Source: HGM04593 sp045654885
GTDB taxonomy: Bacteria; Bacteroidota; Bacteroidia; Bacteroidales; Bacteroidaceae
Direction of reading: 5' to 3'
DNA length: 64,000 nucleotides
Assembly: GCA_045654885.1 (NCBI GenBank)
Contig: JAZOOF010000024.1
Span: forward strand, 25,294-89,293
Part shown: piece after piece, positions 62,697 through 64,000 of the stretch
How positions within the stretch are numbered: the first letter of the stretch is position 1
Layout: each line of letters begins with the position of its first letter
The notes under the pieces: model-generated
What the model saw: only the letters and a program-made list of their open reading frames with translations
The model's database searches: none
Told to the model about the DNA's origin: nothing
Program-made: the position numbers and the translations under genes

Positions 62697-62746
62697 GAAC
62701 TGTCCCTCTTTGCGAAAGAAGGACGAGCGCAGCGGGCGGGAGTTCG
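62697..62746. repeat. AACT...AGTT two-hairpin repeat, copy b
   Basis: GAACTGTCCCTCTTTGCGAAAGAAGGAC, then GAGCGCAGCGGGCGG, then GAGTTCG. The hairpin carries one mismatch compared with copy c. It is in direct orientation to copy c. Confidence 0.8.
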
Positions 62747-62914
62747 CATTTTTCAAAGCAAGGCAATGTTTATGGTTGCAACATAATTGCTTTTCTTGAA
62801 TCATTGGCATGCGCGTGCTGGGATTTGAGAACAAAGAAGTATGGAGTAGCATTGACTTTCTTTTTGAAAGTATATCCAAAGCTGCAATTGAAAGAATTTC
62901 TCTGTTGTGGCAAA

Positions 62915-62963
62915 GAACTGTCCCTCTTTGCGAAAGAGGGACGAGCGGAGCGGGTGGGAGTTC
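62915..62963. repeat. AACT...AGTT two-hairpin repeat, copy c
   Basis: Nearly identical to copy b for about 50 bases, including the preceding GGCAAA, but with a perfect main hairpin. It ends 33 bases before the DUF3109 start codon and so would lie in that gene's leader. The 168 bases between copies b and c show no gene. Confidence 0.8.
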
Positions 62964-62995
62964 GGTAAATAAGATTTTGCAAAAAATAGAATTAT

Positions 62996-63577
62996 ATGGT
63001 ACAAATTGGAGATACAATAGTTTCGTTCGACCTTTTTCAGGAGTATTTCTTCTGCAACTTCTCGCACTGCAAGGGCATCTGCTGTGTCGAGGGCGATGCC
63101 GGTGCACCGGTGCTCATGGAAGAGGTTGAAAAACTTGAAGAGGCACTTGAGGCTATCGAGGACGAGATGACGCCCGAGGCACGTGCCGTTGTCGAGGAGC
63201 AGGGTGTTGTATACAACGACCGCGATGGCGACCTCGTTACGTCCATCGTCAACGGCAAGGACTGCGTCTTTGCTTCGCGCGACGAGAACGGCTGCTGCAT
63301 CTGCCTCATTGAGAAGGCCTATCGCGAGGGCCGCACCCCATGGCGCAAACCCATTTCGTGTTACCTCTATCCCGTGCGCCTAAAAAAAGTGGGCGATTTT
63401 GTGGGTGTAAACCTGCATAAGTGGGATGTCTGCAGCAGCGCCTTCATCAAAGGCCGCCGCAAAGGAGTGAAAGCCTATGAGTTCCTGAAAGAACCGCTCA
63501 TCGAACGCTTCGGCCAAGAGTGGTATGATGAATTATTGATTGTTGCAGAGGAACTCAAGAAACAAAATATGCTTTAA
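62996..63577 (+). CDS. DUF3109-family Cys-rich protein
   Basis: A 193-aa soluble protein of the DUF3109/YkgJ-like class, possibly binding a metal or FeS cluster. Cys residues occur in CNFSHCKGICCVEGDAGAP, CVFASRDENGCCICLIE, KPISCYLYPVRL and WDVCSSAF, in line with a Cx(n)CC-type zinc/iron site. ATG 62996 is followed by VQIGDTIVSFDLFQEYFFC, the usual family start. The last ten codons lie in the loop and arm of a perfect 16-bp inverted repeat. Function is unknown. Confidence 0.85.
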   Translation: MVQIGDTIVSFDLFQEYFFCNFSHCKGICCVEGDAGAPVLMEEVEKLEEALEAIEDEMTPEARAVVEEQGVVYNDRDGDLVTSIVNGKDCVFASRDENGCCICLIEKAYREGRTPWRKPISCYLYPVRLKKVGDFVGVNLHKWDVCSSAFIKGRRKGVKAYEFLKEPLIERFGQEWYDELLIVAEELKKQNML

Positions 63578-63593
63578 TGCAACAATCAATAAT
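63532..63593. repeat. 16-bp perfect inverted repeat spanning the DUF3109 stop codon
   Basis: ATTATTGATTGTTGCA (63532-63547) and its exact complement (63578-63593) are separated by 30 bases. The left arm is coding, and the right arm begins directly after the TAA. No T run follows. Confidence 0.85.
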
Positions 63594-63594
63594 C

Positions 63595-63671
63595 GACAAG
63601 GCTTGCAGCGATAGGTCACGGGCAGCGTGGAGTTAGTCACGCCCCGTGGGTCGCGAACAGCAAGTCTTGTC
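63595..63671. repeat. ~77-bp compensatory hairpin element, copy C
   Basis: Termini GACAAGGCTTGC/GCAAGTCTTGTC. The core is CACGGG (63617-63622), bulge CA, GCGTG, 8-base loop, CACGC, CCCGTG (ends 63648). It begins two bases after the DUF3109-associated inverted repeat. Confidence 0.82.
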
Positions 63672-63679
63672 AATTGTTG

Positions 63680-63727
63680 TCAGTTGTTGCCGAAGAATTG
63701 GAGAAGCAGGGCTTCTTCAATCGATAA
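63680..63727 (+). pseudogene. Possible vestige of a DUF3109-type C-terminus
   Basis: One frame reads VVAEELEKQGFFNR-stop, resembling the actual DUF3109 end IVAEELKKQNML-stop 100 bases upstream. The intervening DNA is the copy C hairpin. Perhaps the element inserted into the gene's tail and a new end was used, or the tail was duplicated. At about 14 residues the similarity could be coincidental. Confidence 0.35.
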
Positions 63728-63735
63728 ACTTGTAG

Positions 63736-63757
63736 GGGCGGACCGGTGTGTCCGCCC
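63736..63757. repeat. GGGCGGAC hairpin
   Basis: An 8-bp perfect stem around CGGTGT, preceded by TGTAG. It resembles short GC-rich palindromes scattered in many gut bacterial genomes, from general recollection. Confidence 0.6.
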
Positions 63758-63787
63758 GATAGGAGCACCCGGTAATGCGCACGATGA

Positions 63788-63839
63788 AAACTCTCCCGCT
63801 TTTAAAAGAGGGAGTACGGCTTTAGCCGGGAGGGAGTTC
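63788..63839. repeat. AACT...AGTT two-hairpin repeat, copy d (diverged)
   Basis: AACTCTCCCGCTTTTAAAAG, AGGGAGT, then the CGGC-TTTA-GCCG second hairpin and GGAGTTC. It has the same layout as copies a-c, with sequence changes in both stems. Confidence 0.7.
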
Positions 63840-63871
63840 TTTTGCTATTTCTTCAATCGATAAAGCATAAA

Positions 63872-63935
63872 ACAACTGCACTTTAATTTTGAATTCGCTC
63901 AAAAAAGAGTTATTTTAAAATTAAAGTGCAGTTGT
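63872..63935. repeat. 19-bp perfect inverted repeat
   Basis: ACAACTGCACTTTAATTTT (63872-63890) and its exact complement (63917-63935) are separated by 26 A/T-rich bases. No coding sequence is visible here. It could be a recombination/transposon end, a protein-binding site or a very strong hairpin. Confidence 0.85.
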
Positions 63936-63971
63936 AATATGTTGTTATATAAGCGTTTATCTGCCAAATGC

Positions 63972-64000
63972 AAAATAAGCAAAATTTTTAGGCTTATTTT
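63972..64000. repeat. 9-bp inverted repeat at the window end
   Basis: AAAATAAGC (63972-63980) pairs with GCTTATTTT (63992-64000), which touches the end of the window. The element may continue beyond it. Confidence 0.5.

Larger units (their letters stand above)
63713..63864. repeat. 16-bp direct repeats flanking a hairpin module
   Basis: TTCTTCAATCGATAAA occurs at 63713-63728 and 63849-63864. Between them lie a GGGCGGAC/GTCCGCCC hairpin (63736-63757) and copy d of the AACT...AGTT repeat (63788-63839). Confidence 0.8.

Noticed and set aside
62809..63129. A short plus-strand frame running through repeat copy c into DUF3109
   Set aside because: It encodes mostly translated repeat sequence and overlaps the real start of DUF3109 in another frame.

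Overview
The window comes from a Bacteroidales genome, most likely a gut commensal (Bacteroides, Prevotella or Muribaculaceae type). Evidence: promoters of the Bacteroidetes TTTG / TAnnTTTG class, a PorT-family barrel, a DUF4369/TlpA thioredoxin, calycin-like and DUF2007/DUF3109/DUF5715-type proteins, E. coli-type PurB, and secreted enzymes ending in the 'YDLQGRR/K...GK/VKK' tail seen on many Bacteroidales exported proteins. I cannot fix genus or species by reading alone. Nothing indicates a plasmid or phage; most of the window is chromosomal core, with one secreted glycosidase block and several clusters of small palindromic repeats.

Layout. 0-8 kb: 5'-truncated mutL, an OmpA-family protein with a long leader, two identical tRNA-Val genes, then purB-rluB-asnS. 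8-16 kb: a DMT permease, mannose-1-phosphate guanylyltransferase, an 8-Cys ferredoxin; on the minus strand a TlpA-like thioredoxin and a 5'-nucleotidase encoded as two genes in permuted order; then rplS, DUF2007, frr-rsgA. 16-23 kb: asd (minus), tcdA-lolD (4-base overlap), a Spy-like protein, an ABC-F protein, a PorT-like barrel and a YqiA-like esterase. 23-30.9 kb: a plus-strand series of TonB receptor, calycin-like lipoprotein, GH123-like enzyme, TPM protein, LemA and a flavodiiron protein. 31-42.7 kb: three large secreted enzymes, two tandem GH95 alpha-L-fucosidase paralogues and a GH33 sialidase, each followed by its own terminator.

43-56 kb: a frameshifted DUF5715 gene, a CAT-anticodon tRNA whose 3' end and terminator are duplicated nearby, an ABC-2 exporter (minus), HAD phosphatase-ribF-CPBP (plus), and a tightly packed minus-strand run topA-aroK-speA-argB-ygjP. 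55.5-64 kb: a NUDIX-TPR-outer-membrane-barrel operon (minus), gpmI, a DUF3109 protein, and about 1.4 kb rich in hairpin repeats.

How it fits together: GH123-like (GalNAc), GH95 (fucose) and GH33 (sialic acid) activities are those needed to trim host mucin-type or milk-type glycans. They lie beside a lone TonB receptor with no SusD, so this is not a classical PUL. The most unusual non-coding signals are a ~77-bp hairpin family whose stems vary by compensatory changes (three full copies and one half copy), a four-copy AACT...AGTT two-hairpin family, a three-copy TGTCA...TGACA family, and the duplicated tRNA 3' end.
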